Source of the DNA: Cellulomonas aerilata
GTDB lineage: Bacteria; Actinomycetota; Actinomycetes; Actinomycetales; Cellulomonadaceae
Assembly: GCF_007991755.1 (NCBI RefSeq)
Contig: NZ_BJYY01000015.1
Coordinates: 124,001-188,000 of the forward strand
Direction: 5' to 3'
DNA: 64,000 bases
Each line of letters opens with the position of its first letter. The stretch's first letter is position 1. The notes under the pieces are model-generated. The model was not told the origin of the DNA, did no database searches, and saw only the letters and a program-made list of their open reading frames with translations. Both the position numbers and the translations under genes were made by a program. Positions 56,982 to 64,000 of the stretch are shown here, one piece after another.

Positions 56982-57770
56982 ATGAGCACCCAGACGCCCG
57001 ACGCCGCCCCGACGGACGCCGCCGAGATCCGCTCCCTGAGCGTCCTGCCCGCGCGGCGTGAGGACGTCGAGCTGCACACCGCGGACGGCCTGACGCTCGT
57101 CGGGGAGCTCTCGCTGCCGCTCGACCGGGACCCGGTGGCCACCCTGGTCACGCTGCACCCGCTGCCGACGCACGGCGGGTACATGGACTCGCACGTGCTG
57201 CGCAAGGCCGCCTGGCGGCTGCCGGCGCTCGCCGACGTCGCCGTGCTGCGGTTCAACACCCGCGGCACGAGCTCGCCGCGCGGCACGAGCGAGGGCGCCT
57301 TCGACGGCGGTCAGGGCGAGCGGTTCGACGTGCATGCCGCGATCGAGCTCGTCGAGTTCCGTGACCTGCCGCGGCCGTGGCTGGTGGGCTGGTCGTTCGG
57401 CACCGAGCTCGCGCTCATGCACGGCCACGACCCGGCCGTCGAGGGCGCGATCCTGCTGTCCCCGCCGCTGCACCGGGCCACCGACGCCGACCTCGACGCC
57501 TGGGACGCCTTCGGCCGTCCGCTCGTCGTCCTGGTCCCCGAGCTCGACGACTACCTGCGTCCCGACGCCGCCCGCGAGCGCTTCGCGCGCGTGCACCAGG
57601 CCGAGGTCATCGGGGTCGACGGCGCCAAGCACCTGTGGGTGGGGGAGGCTGCCGTCCGGCGCGTGCTGGACGAGATCGTCGCGCACGTCGTCCCCGGCCA
57701 CCCGGTGCCGCTGCCCACCACCTGGTCGGGCCCCAGCCGGCTCGCCACCGACGACGACCAGACCCGCTGA
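56982..57770 (+). CDS. Alpha/beta hydrolase (dienelactone-hydrolase-like)
   Basis: The 262-residue protein has the alpha/beta fold with LVTLHPLPTHGGYMDSHVL near residue 55 (the oxyanion loop HPLPTHGG), RFNTRGTSSPRG and a nucleophile elbow GWSFGTELALM (Ser about 134). The late Asp and His are in VPELDDYLRP and GAKHLWVGE. The family includes serine hydrolases acting on acyl groups; the substrate is unknown. TAGGCT at 56968 stands eight bases before the ATG, so the message may be leaderless. It is followed two bases later by a second hydrolase gene, probably in the same operon. Confidence 0.85.
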   Translation: MSTQTPDAAPTDAAEIRSLSVLPARREDVELHTADGLTLVGELSLPLDRDPVATLVTLHPLPTHGGYMDSHVLRKAAWRLPALADVAVLRFNTRGTSSPRGTSEGAFDGGQGERFDVHAAIELVEFRDLPRPWLVGWSFGTELALMHGHDPAVEGAILLSPPLHRATDADLDAWDAFGRPLVVLVPELDDYLRPDAARERFARVHQAEVIGVDGAKHLWVGEAAVRRVLDEIVAHVVPGHPVPLPTTWSGPSRLATDDDQTR

Positions 57771-57772
57771 CG

Positions 57773-58612
57773 GTGCGCCACGTGACCACCGACGGCCCCC
57801 TCGCCGCGCACACCCTGGCCCGGGGCGACGGCACGCCGCTCGTCCTGCTCCCGGGCTTCCCGATCGACGCCCGCGTGTGGGTCGACGTGGTGCGGCACCT
57901 GCCCGTCGGCCGCACCGTGATCGCCGTCGACCCCCCGGGCCTGGGACGGTCCCCGGACGGGGAGGCCGTCGCGCACGCGCTCGGGGCCGGTCCGGAGCCG
58001 TCGCTGGAGACCTCGGCGGACGCCGTCGCGGCGACCGTGCGGGCCGCCGGGCTCGACCGCGTGGTGGTGGCCGGCCTGTCGATGGGCGGCTACGTCGCGA
58101 TGGCGCTCGTCGAGCGGCACCCGGACCTGGTCGCCGGGCTCGCGCTCGTGGACACCCGGTCCACCCCGGACGACGACCCCGGCCGGGCGAACCGCCTGCG
58201 CGTCGCCGACGCCGTGCTCGCGTCCGGGGACCTCACCGAGCTGGCCGGGACGCCGGCGATGCAGCTGAGCCCGGTGAGCATCGACACGCGCCCCGAGCTG
58301 GTCGAGCAGGTCCTCGCCTGGATCGGCGACCAGCGCCCGAGCGGCGTCGCGTGGTCGCAGCGCGCCATGGGCGCCCGCCCGGACCGCACCCGGGTGCTGG
58401 CCGGGTTCCGGGCCCCGGCCGTGGTGGTCGTCGGGGACCAGGACCGGATCACCCCGGTGCCCACCGCCGAGCACATGATGGACGTCCTGCCCGACGCGGA
58501 GCTCGTCGTCGTCCCGGGTGCCGGCCACCTGGCCGTCATCGAGGACCCCGGCACGGTCGCCGGGGCGCTGCAGCGCCTGCTCGAGCGGGTCGACCGGGGG
58601 ACGGCCGCCTGA
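57773..58612 (+). CDS. Alpha/beta hydrolase
   Basis: The 279-residue protein has VLLPGFPIDARVWVDVVRHL at the oxyanion loop, nucleophile elbow AGLSMGGYVAMALVE (Ser about 104), Asp in VVGDQDRITPVPTAEHM and His in VPGAGHLAVIEDP (about 249), a complete Ser-Asp-His triad. It looks like an esterase or enol-lactonase-type enzyme; the substrate is unknown. GTG 57773 lies two bases after the previous hydrolase; GTG 57782 is an alternative. It converges on the small gene at 58680. Confidence 0.85.
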   Translation: MRHVTTDGPLAAHTLARGDGTPLVLLPGFPIDARVWVDVVRHLPVGRTVIAVDPPGLGRSPDGEAVAHALGAGPEPSLETSADAVAATVRAAGLDRVVVAGLSMGGYVAMALVERHPDLVAGLALVDTRSTPDDDPGRANRLRVADAVLASGDLTELAGTPAMQLSPVSIDTRPELVEQVLAWIGDQRPSGVAWSQRAMGARPDRTRVLAGFRAPAVVVVGDQDRITPVPTAEHMMDVLPDAELVVVPGAGHLAVIEDPGTVAGALQRLLERVDRGTAA

Positions 58613-58679
58613 CGGTCCGGGGCCCGGGCCGCCGGCGGCGGTGGCGCTACCCCTTCCACGAGGTCCGGCGCGCGACCGC

Positions 58680-59129
58680 TCAGTCGCCGCCGGCGAGCAC
58701 GCGGGCCAGGGCGTCGGCCAGGTCGATCGACTCGCCGTCCCGGCCACCCTTGCCCAGGATCAGCGGCGGATCGCTCGGTGCCGGTGTCACGCCGGTCAGC
58801 CGTGCCCGCAGGCTCCCCGGGGCGGTCAGCACGTAGAACTCGCCGTCCGTGCCGATCGCCACGCTCTGGTTGCGCCGCAGGTACCAGCCACGCAGCGGCG
58901 TCCGGTAGCGCCAGCGCCCGTCGTAGCTGCGTGCCGCGAGCGGCTCGGGGGCGACGCCGCGGGCGGTCACCTCGCGGACGAAGTCGGCGACGAGAGCACG
59001 AGCCTGCTGCGTCTCGGCGCGCTGCTGCCGTTCCAGGGCCTCGGCATGCAGGGCCGCGGCCTCACGCCGACGGCTCTGCCACGAGGCGTCGTCCGCGGCG
59101 CCACCGGGCCGCTCGCCGGGCGTGCTCAT
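58680..59129 (-). CDS. Uncharacterised protein coupled to the DivIVA-like gene
   Basis: The 149-residue protein has a basic helical N-terminus with a likely coiled coil (QSRRREAAALHAEALERQQRAETQ split at residue 40) and a beta-rich C-terminal half (GRWRYRTPLRGWYLRRNQS, DGEFYVLTAPGSLRARL). ATG 59129 overlaps the stop of the polar coiled-coil gene by four bases, so the two are made together and may act in one complex. I cannot name a family. Confidence 0.72.
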   Translation of the reverse strand: MSTPGERPGGAADDASWQSRRREAAALHAEALERQQRAETQQARALVADFVREVTARGVAPEPLAARSYDGRWRYRTPLRGWYLRRNQSVAIGTDGEFYVLTAPGSLRARLTGVTPAPSDPPLILGKGGRDGESIDLADALARVLAGGD

Positions 59130-61177
59130 CGGCCGTCGGCGTCCGGACCGGTGGTGGCCGGCTGCTCGCCGGTCGGGGCGTCCGTCGGGGTGCCCGCCCG
59201 CTCGTCGCTCCACCCGTCCGCCGCCTCGCGCCCGGCGTCGTCCGACCGGGCCAGGCCGGGGGCGACGTCGTCGGCGGGGCTGTCGTCGGGCACCGCGTGC
59301 GCGTCGGCGACGTCGCCGCTCGCGTCCGTCACATCCAGCGGCTCGTCGGGGAACTCGCCCTCGCGGACCGTGACGACGTCGCCGTGACCCGGGTTCGATC
59401 CGGGGGCAGGAGCCGGGAACGCGTCCGCGGTCGGCGGCGGCACGACCCGCGGCCGCACCTGGCCGGCGCGCTCCAGGGTGGCCAGGCTCGGCACCGGGTC
59501 GGCGGCGAGCAGGGTGCGCAGCTCGTCGAGGTAGGACGTGATCGACTCGCGCTGGCGGCCCAGGTCCTCGACCTGCCGCTGGGCGGTGGTGCGCTCGCGC
59601 TCGGACTCCGTCAGCGCGTCGCCGACCATGCGGTCGGCGTGCTCGCGCGCCTCCGCGACGAGCCCGTCGGCGGTGAGCCGTGCCCCGGTGAGCAGCTCCC
59701 TGGCGTGCGCGTCCGCGTCCCGGCGGACCCGCTCGGCGTGCTCCAGGGCCTGCACGACGCGCTGCTCGGCGTCCGCGGCGTGGGACTCGGCGTCGTCGAC
59801 GAGCCGTGCCGTCTCCGCGCGGGCCGCCTCGTGCCGCTCCGCGTCGGCCCGCTCGGCCGCCTCCCGCCGTGCCGCGATGTCGACCTGGGCGTCCGCCAGC
59901 GACCGGCGCGCCTGCTCGAGCAGGGCGTCGGCCTCTGCCCGGGCCGCGGCGACCGTCTCGGCGGCGGCGCGCTGGGCGTCGGTGCGCACCTGCTGCGACT
60001 CCAGCCGCGCCCCGTCACGCAGCTCGGCCGACTCGCGGGCCGCCGCCTCGCGCTGCTCGCCGGCCTCGCGTGCCGTCAGGTCGGTCAGCTCCGCCAGCTC
60101 GCGCTCGGCGGTCGCCCGGCGGTGGCCCAGCTCCCGCTCGACGGTGGCGCGCAGCTCGCTGGTCTCGCGCTCGGCGACGGCACGGAGGTTCGACGCGTAC
60201 TGCTCGGCCTCGCTGCGCAGCGCGGCGGCCTCCGCCGCCGCCTGCTGCCGCAGGGTGGTGGCCTCCCGCTCGGCGGCGGTCCGGACGGCGTCGACGTGCG
60301 CCAGCCCCTGCGCCCGGGCCTGAGCCACCTCGGCCTCGACCCGCTCGCGCAGTGCGGCGGTCTCCACGTCGGCGGCGGAACGCACCTCGGCGGCGTACCG
60401 CTCGGCGCCGCTGCGCAGCTCGGCGACCTCGACCTGGACGTGGTGGCGGAGCGTCGTGGTGTCGACGTCGGCGCTGGTGCGCAGGTCCTGCGCGTCGCGC
60501 TCGGCCTCCTCGCGCCACACGGTGATCTCGGCGTGCGCGGTGCCGCGGAGGTCGGCGACCTCGTGCTCGGCCGTCACGCGCAGCTCGGTGAGCTCGCGCT
60601 CCACCGTCGCCCGGATCGAGCCGAGCTCCCGCTCCAGGCCGGTCCGCCGCTCGGCCTCCTCCGTGGTGGTGGCGCTGAGGATCCGGGTGCCCTCGCGCTC
60701 CGCGGAGCCGACGAGCTCCTCGGCGCGCCGCTGGGCGTCGGAGAGCGTCCCGTTCGCCTCCGCCACGGCGGTGGAGCGCACCTCCTCCGCCTCCCGGCGC
60801 GCGGTGGCGATCATCTCCGCCGCCTCGTGCTCGGCCCGGGCGCGCAGCTGCTCGGCGGCGAGCCGGGCGCGCGCCAGGGCGTCCGTCGCCTGCGCGTTCG
60901 CGCGGGCGACGACGTCGGAGGACTGCTCCTCGGCCGACCGCAGCAGCTGCTCGACGCGCGACCCGAGGCCCGAGTACGTCGGCCGCTCGGCCTCGCGGAG
61001 CAGCCGCTGCGCCTCGGAGAGCTCACCCGCGTGCTGCATCACCCGGGCGTCCAGCGCCTCGACCTGGGCGCGCGCGTCGCTGAGCGCCTGCTCGAGCTGC
61101 TGCACACGGGCGTCGACCGGACCCCGGTCGTACCCGCGGAAGCTCACCACGGGGAAGGACGGACGCTCGTCGGGCAC
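59126..61177 (-). CDS. DivIVA/Scy-like polar coiled-coil protein
   Basis: The 683-residue protein starts with FPVVSFRGYDRGPVDARVQQL, matching the DivIVA membrane-binding motif (F, GYD and VD). Residues 40-560 are an uninterrupted charged helix rich in Ala, Glu and Arg in heptads, with HEAAEMIATARREAEEVRS and many ERELAELT-type turns. The last 130 residues are acidic and disordered. Such architecture is that of Scy/FilP-type scaffolds that organise the growing cell pole in actinomycetes; the assignment is from layout and motif, not alignment. GTG 61177 follows TGGAGG. It heads an operon with the 149-residue gene and is divergent to a membrane protein pair. Confidence 0.8.
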   Translation of the reverse strand: MPDERPSFPVVSFRGYDRGPVDARVQQLEQALSDARAQVEALDARVMQHAGELSEAQRLLREAERPTYSGLGSRVEQLLRSAEEQSSDVVARANAQATDALARARLAAEQLRARAEHEAAEMIATARREAEEVRSTAVAEANGTLSDAQRRAEELVGSAEREGTRILSATTTEEAERRTGLERELGSIRATVERELTELRVTAEHEVADLRGTAHAEITVWREEAERDAQDLRTSADVDTTTLRHHVQVEVAELRSGAERYAAEVRSAADVETAALRERVEAEVAQARAQGLAHVDAVRTAAEREATTLRQQAAAEAAALRSEAEQYASNLRAVAERETSELRATVERELGHRRATAERELAELTDLTAREAGEQREAAARESAELRDGARLESQQVRTDAQRAAAETVAAARAEADALLEQARRSLADAQVDIAARREAAERADAERHEAARAETARLVDDAESHAADAEQRVVQALEHAERVRRDADAHARELLTGARLTADGLVAEAREHADRMVGDALTESERERTTAQRQVEDLGRQRESITSYLDELRTLLAADPVPSLATLERAGQVRPRVVPPPTADAFPAPAPGSNPGHGDVVTVREGEFPDEPLDVTDASGDVADAHAVPDDSPADDVAPGLARSDDAGREAADGWSDERAGTPTDAPTGEQPATTGPDADGR

Positions 61178-61403
61178 GGGGACCTCCAGGCAGGGGCCCG
61201 GGCTGCGGGCCGGTGTTCGACGCCGGACCGCTGTGGCCGGGCATGCGGCGCGGGCCGGCGAACAGGTCAGAGGTCCCCAGGGTATCGGGCAGCCCGCCGG
61301 TGCACCGTGGTGAGCCCGGCCCGACGGCTGCCTGCTGACGCCGTTCGGCCCGGTGCCGGGTGCGCACCTATCCTGAGTCGTCACCTTTCGGAAGGGTTCG
61401 TGC

Positions 61404-62960
61404 GTGCTGCAACGACTCATCGCCGCTGTGCTGGGCGTGCTCGGCCTGGCTGCGATCGCCCTGGGCATCGCCTCGGCGACCGCCTGGCGGGGCGACGACA
61501 CGCTCACCGCCGACGCCGTCGCGGCCGACGGCACGACGCTGGTCACCACCGCGCCCGGCGTGCTCGAGCTCGAGGACGCGCCGGTGACCGTGCGCGCCTC
61601 GGCCGAGGGCGCGGCCAAGGTGGTCGTCGCGGTCGGGCGGGACACCGACGTCGAGGGGTGGGTCGGCGCCGACGCGCACACGGTCGTGACGGGGCTGTCC
61701 GACTGGCACTCGCTCACCACCGACGACGTGCCCGCGACGCCGACCGCACCGGCCGACGGCACCGCCCCCGTGGAGGGAGCGCCGACGGCGCCCGGGCCGG
61801 ACCCGGACGGCAGCGACCTCTGGGTCGTCCAGGCGACCGGCGAGGGGGCGGCCGAGCTGACGTGGACGCCGCAGGAGGGCCGCTGGACGGTCCTCGTCGC
61901 GAGCACCGGGGACGGTGCCGCCCCGCCGGCGGTGGAGCTGTCGTGGCCGCGGACCGTCACGACGCCGTGGCTCCTGCCCGGCGTGCTCGGCGGCGCCGTC
62001 CTCGTGGTGGTGGCCCTCCTGCTCGCCCTGCGGTCGTGGCGCACCGCGCGGGACCCGCGCGCCGGCTGGCACCCGGTCGTCACCGGCGCCACCCCGGTCG
62101 TGGGACCGGGCGGCCGGCCCGACGACTCGCCGACGGTCGTGCTCTCCCGGCGGGAGATGCGCGAGGCCGCGGCGGCGGCAGCGGCAGCAGCGGCTGCCGC
62201 GCGCACCGCACCCTCGGTGGCGTCCCGGCTGCGCTCCCGGGCGACCGGTGAGAACCCGACGGTCACGGTGCCGCACGCGGGGGGCTCGACCGCCATGGGA
62301 GTCGCGGGCGACCGGGACCCCGACGCCGCAGCACCCGTCACCGAGGCGGCGGTGGCCTCCGGCGCCCCGGACCGGCCCGCGGCCGCGGGCCCGGCGGCGG
62401 TCCCGGTCGGCACGCCGGAGGCGACCCCCGCACCGGGCGCGTCGGCGACGACCGCGACCTCGGGTGCCCCGGCGGCGACCGGCCGAGCACCGGACGGTCC
62501 GGCGGTGGGCGCTGCCCGGACCGTTCCCGGCGCCCCGGCGCGACCCGCCGGTCCCGGTCGGGCGGTCACGACGCCGACCGGCGCGCCACGTGCCCCTGCC
62601 TCGAGCGCCGGCTCCGCGCCGACGCCGACCGGCAGCGCGGCACCCACCGCGGGGCCGCGGCCCGCTCCCGCCGGACCGAGCTCGCGTCCGGCCACCACGC
62701 CGGGCACCACCACGCCGGGCACCACCACGCCGGGCACCACCACGCCGGGCACCACCCCGACGGCGGCCCGTCCCGACGCTGCCGTCCGGGACGTCCCGGA
62801 CGTCCCTGCCGCGACGCCGTCCGCCACCGGCGTGTCGCGCGCCGACGCCTGGCGCCGAGCCTGGGGCTTCCCCGGGACCACACCCCCTGCCGCAGGGGAG
62901 AGCGGGACCGGGACCGATGACGACGTCCGCCGTGCGGCCGACAAGGAGGAGGACCGGTGA
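61404..62960 (+). CDS. Membrane protein with disordered, repeat-containing C-terminus
   Basis: The 518-residue protein has an N-terminal helix (LIAAVLGVLGLAAIALGIASA), an extracellular beta-rich domain of about 165 residues, and a second helix (WLLPGVLGGAVLVVVALLLAL, about 192). A cytoplasmic tail of about 300 residues, rich in Ala, Pro, Thr and Gly, follows and contains a TTPGT array (62693-62752). It ends in ADAWRRAWGFPG and an acidic end. GTG 61404 follows GGAAGGG; TATCCT at about 61368 may be the -10. It is translationally coupled to the lipoprotein and divergent to the polar coiled-coil gene, hinting at a pole or envelope function. Confidence 0.72.
   Translation: MLQRLIAAVLGVLGLAAIALGIASATAWRGDDTLTADAVAADGTTLVTTAPGVLELEDAPVTVRASAEGAAKVVVAVGRDTDVEGWVGADAHTVVTGLSDWHSLTTDDVPATPTAPADGTAPVEGAPTAPGPDPDGSDLWVVQATGEGAAELTWTPQEGRWTVLVASTGDGAAPPAVELSWPRTVTTPWLLPGVLGGAVLVVVALLLALRSWRTARDPRAGWHPVVTGATPVVGPGGRPDDSPTVVLSRREMREAAAAAAAAAAAARTAPSVASRLRSRATGENPTVTVPHAGGSTAMGVAGDRDPDAAAPVTEAAVASGAPDRPAAAGPAAVPVGTPEATPAPGASATTATSGAPAATGRAPDGPAVGAARTVPGAPARPAGPGRAVTTPTGAPRAPASSAGSAPTPTGSAAPTAGPRPAPAGPSSRPATTPGTTTPGTTTPGTTTPGTTPTAARPDAAVRDVPDVPAATPSATGVSRADAWRRAWGFPGTTPPAAGESGTGTDDDVRRAADKEEDR
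62693..62752 (+). repeat. Four perfect 15-base tandem repeats (T-T-P-G-T units)
   Basis: CACCACGCCGGGCAC is repeated at 62693, 62708, 62723 and 62738 without a difference, encoding four Thr-Thr-Pro-Gly-Thr units in the disordered tail. The period keeps the reading frame, so copy number can vary. Confidence 0.85.
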
Positions 62961-63988
62961 TGCGCCCCGTGCGCCGGGTCAGGACCACGCGGGCGACCGG
63001 CGTCGCCCTGGCGCTCGTGGCCGCGCTCGGTCTGACCGGCTGCTCACCCGAGCTGCCGGTGCCGGTCCCGGCGGCCGCCCCGGCCGTGCCGCCGCCCGTC
63101 ACCACCATCGAGCAGACCGACCGCATCCTGCAGGACGTCGGCGCGGTGCTCACGGCCGGTGACGCCGCCCTGTCGGCCGCGGACCTCCCGAGGAGGCTGT
63201 CCGGTCCGGCTCTGGCCGTCCGGACCGCGGAGTACGCGGTCGCGTCCGCGACGGGCGGTGCCCGACCGGTCACCGCCGTGCCGGTCGCGGCGCAGACCCT
63301 CGTCGTCCCGAGCACGACGCAGTGGCCGCGGACCCAGATCGTCGTGACCGAGCAGCCGGACGACCTCACCAGCCCGCGGCTGCTGGTGCTGCGTCAGGAC
63401 ACACCGCGTGCGGCGTACACCCTCTGGGGCTGGGCGCGGCTGCTTCCCGGCGCCCAGATGCCGCCGACGGCGACGCCCGCGGTGGGCAGCGCGCCGCTGG
63501 CGGCGGACGAGCCCGGGCTCGTGGCGACGCCGACCGACGTCGTCGCGCAGTACGCGGACGTCCTGAGCAACGGGGACGCGTCGGCCTTCGCCGCCGGCTT
63601 CGCGGCGCCCGACCCCTACCGGCAGCAGATCGAGGCGGGGCGCGCGCGCTACCAGGGCGTGGTGGCCGAGGGCACGGGGACGTTCACCGAGACGTACGCG
63701 CCGGTCCCCGACCAGCTCTTCGCCCACGCCACCGCCGACGGGGGAGCCCTTGTGGTGGCGGGGATGACGACCTCGTCGACCCTGGCGGTGACCGGCTCGT
63801 CGCTCGCCGTGCCGCCGGAGCTCGCGGCGGTGTCGGGAGGCGCGCTCCCGGCGGGTGCCGTCCTGCGCAACAACCTCGCCTTCACCTACACCGACGTCGT
63901 CGTCTTCTACGTGCCGCCGGCCGGGGCGGGCACTCCCGTCCGGGTCCTCGGCGCCGAGCACTTCTTCACGTCCGCCTCCGGCTCCTGA
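62957..63988 (+). CDS. Lipoprotein coupled to the membrane protein
   Basis: The 343-residue protein has a lipoprotein signal (MMRPVRRVRTTRATGVALAL, then VAALGLTGC) with Cys29 in LTGC. The mature domain has two similar halves: a first from about 60 to 175, and from about 185 (TPTDVVAQYADVLSNGD) an SnoaL/NTF2-like segment ending NLAFTYTDVVVFYVPP. It is thus an extracytoplasmic protein, with possible binding function. GTG 62957 follows AGGAGGAGGACC and overlaps the previous stop by four bases; ATG 62960 is possible. It ends 12 bases before the window's right edge. Confidence 0.75.
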   Translation: MMRPVRRVRTTRATGVALALVAALGLTGCSPELPVPVPAAAPAVPPPVTTIEQTDRILQDVGAVLTAGDAALSAADLPRRLSGPALAVRTAEYAVASATGGARPVTAVPVAAQTLVVPSTTQWPRTQIVVTEQPDDLTSPRLLVLRQDTPRAAYTLWGWARLLPGAQMPPTATPAVGSAPLAADEPGLVATPTDVVAQYADVLSNGDASAFAAGFAAPDPYRQQIEAGRARYQGVVAEGTGTFTETYAPVPDQLFAHATADGGALVVAGMTTSSTLAVTGSSLAVPPELAAVSGGALPAGAVLRNNLAFTYTDVVVFYVPPAGAGTPVRVLGAEHFFTSASGS

Positions 63989-64000
63989 GCCGGCCTTGCA

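Noticed and set aside
58778-62251. Plus-strand frame of more than 1100 codons opposite the coiled-coil gene
   Set aside because: Low-complexity antisense of a heptad repeat gene. The true gene has DivIVA motif, ribosome-binding site and overlap with its partner.

Overview
The window is very GC-rich, has no inserted phage or transposon, and uses many GTG starts and 4-base gene overlaps. The conserved block argS-lysA-hom-thrC-thrB-rho-rpmE-prfA-prmC-sua5-wecA-(atpI-like)-atpBEFHAGDC-DUF2550-nucS is an actinobacterial arrangement. Together with the polar-growth coiled-coil protein, a large disordered N-terminal region in Rho, and beta-glucosidase and GlcNAc-catabolic genes, it points to an actinomycete of the order Micrococcales, most like Cellulomonas. 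That placement is inferred from gene content; no similarity search was run.

Left part (1 to about 28,000): an accessory and regulatory region of mostly single genes. It holds a class III nucleotide cyclase (cut by the window edge), a YedK/HMCES-type DNA-crosslink protein, a Bcr/CflA drug exporter, an MntH manganese transporter with a candidate DtxR/MntR operator, a membrane PP2C phosphatase fused to an anti-sigma-type ATPase domain, a LAL-type LuxR regulator with a two-gene membrane operon, a MerR-controlled ABC exporter, a secreted protein, a PRC-barrel/DUF2382 protein, a membrane diguanylate cyclase, an SDR oxidoreductase and a glutathione peroxidase. A patch of ornithine-cyclodeaminase-like, GNAT and PIG-L genes follows, then an unusual protein with four cold-shock domains. 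Just before a tRNA-Arg(CCG) lies a decayed glyoxylate/glycerate locus: a glycerate kinase with an internal deletion and a frameshift, and a tartronate-semialdehyde reductase start joined to the end of an alcohol dehydrogenase.

Middle part (28,193 to 52,277): after an MFS exporter comes housekeeping. Arginyl-tRNA synthetase and the lysine/threonine genes lysA, hom, thrC and thrB run in one direction. rho follows behind a long structured leader. Translation genes (rpmE, prfA, prmC, sua5) lead into wecA, an AtpI-like protein and the complete eight-gene F1Fo ATP synthase operon, followed by a DUF2550 protein and the mismatch endonuclease NucS.

Right part (52,367 to 64,000): sugar genes (nagA, an AGE-family epimerase, a GH1 beta-glucosidase), two alpha/beta hydrolases, and a cell-pole cluster. 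In the cluster a 683-residue DivIVA/Scy-like coiled-coil protein is translationally coupled to a 149-residue protein and stands divergent to a coupled membrane protein and lipoprotein pair.

Recurring themes are leaderless starts (a TANNNT-like -10 box exactly 6 bases before ATG/GTG in several genes), strong GC hairpins between convergent or successive genes, and in-frame 12- or 15-base tandem repeats in disordered protein segments.
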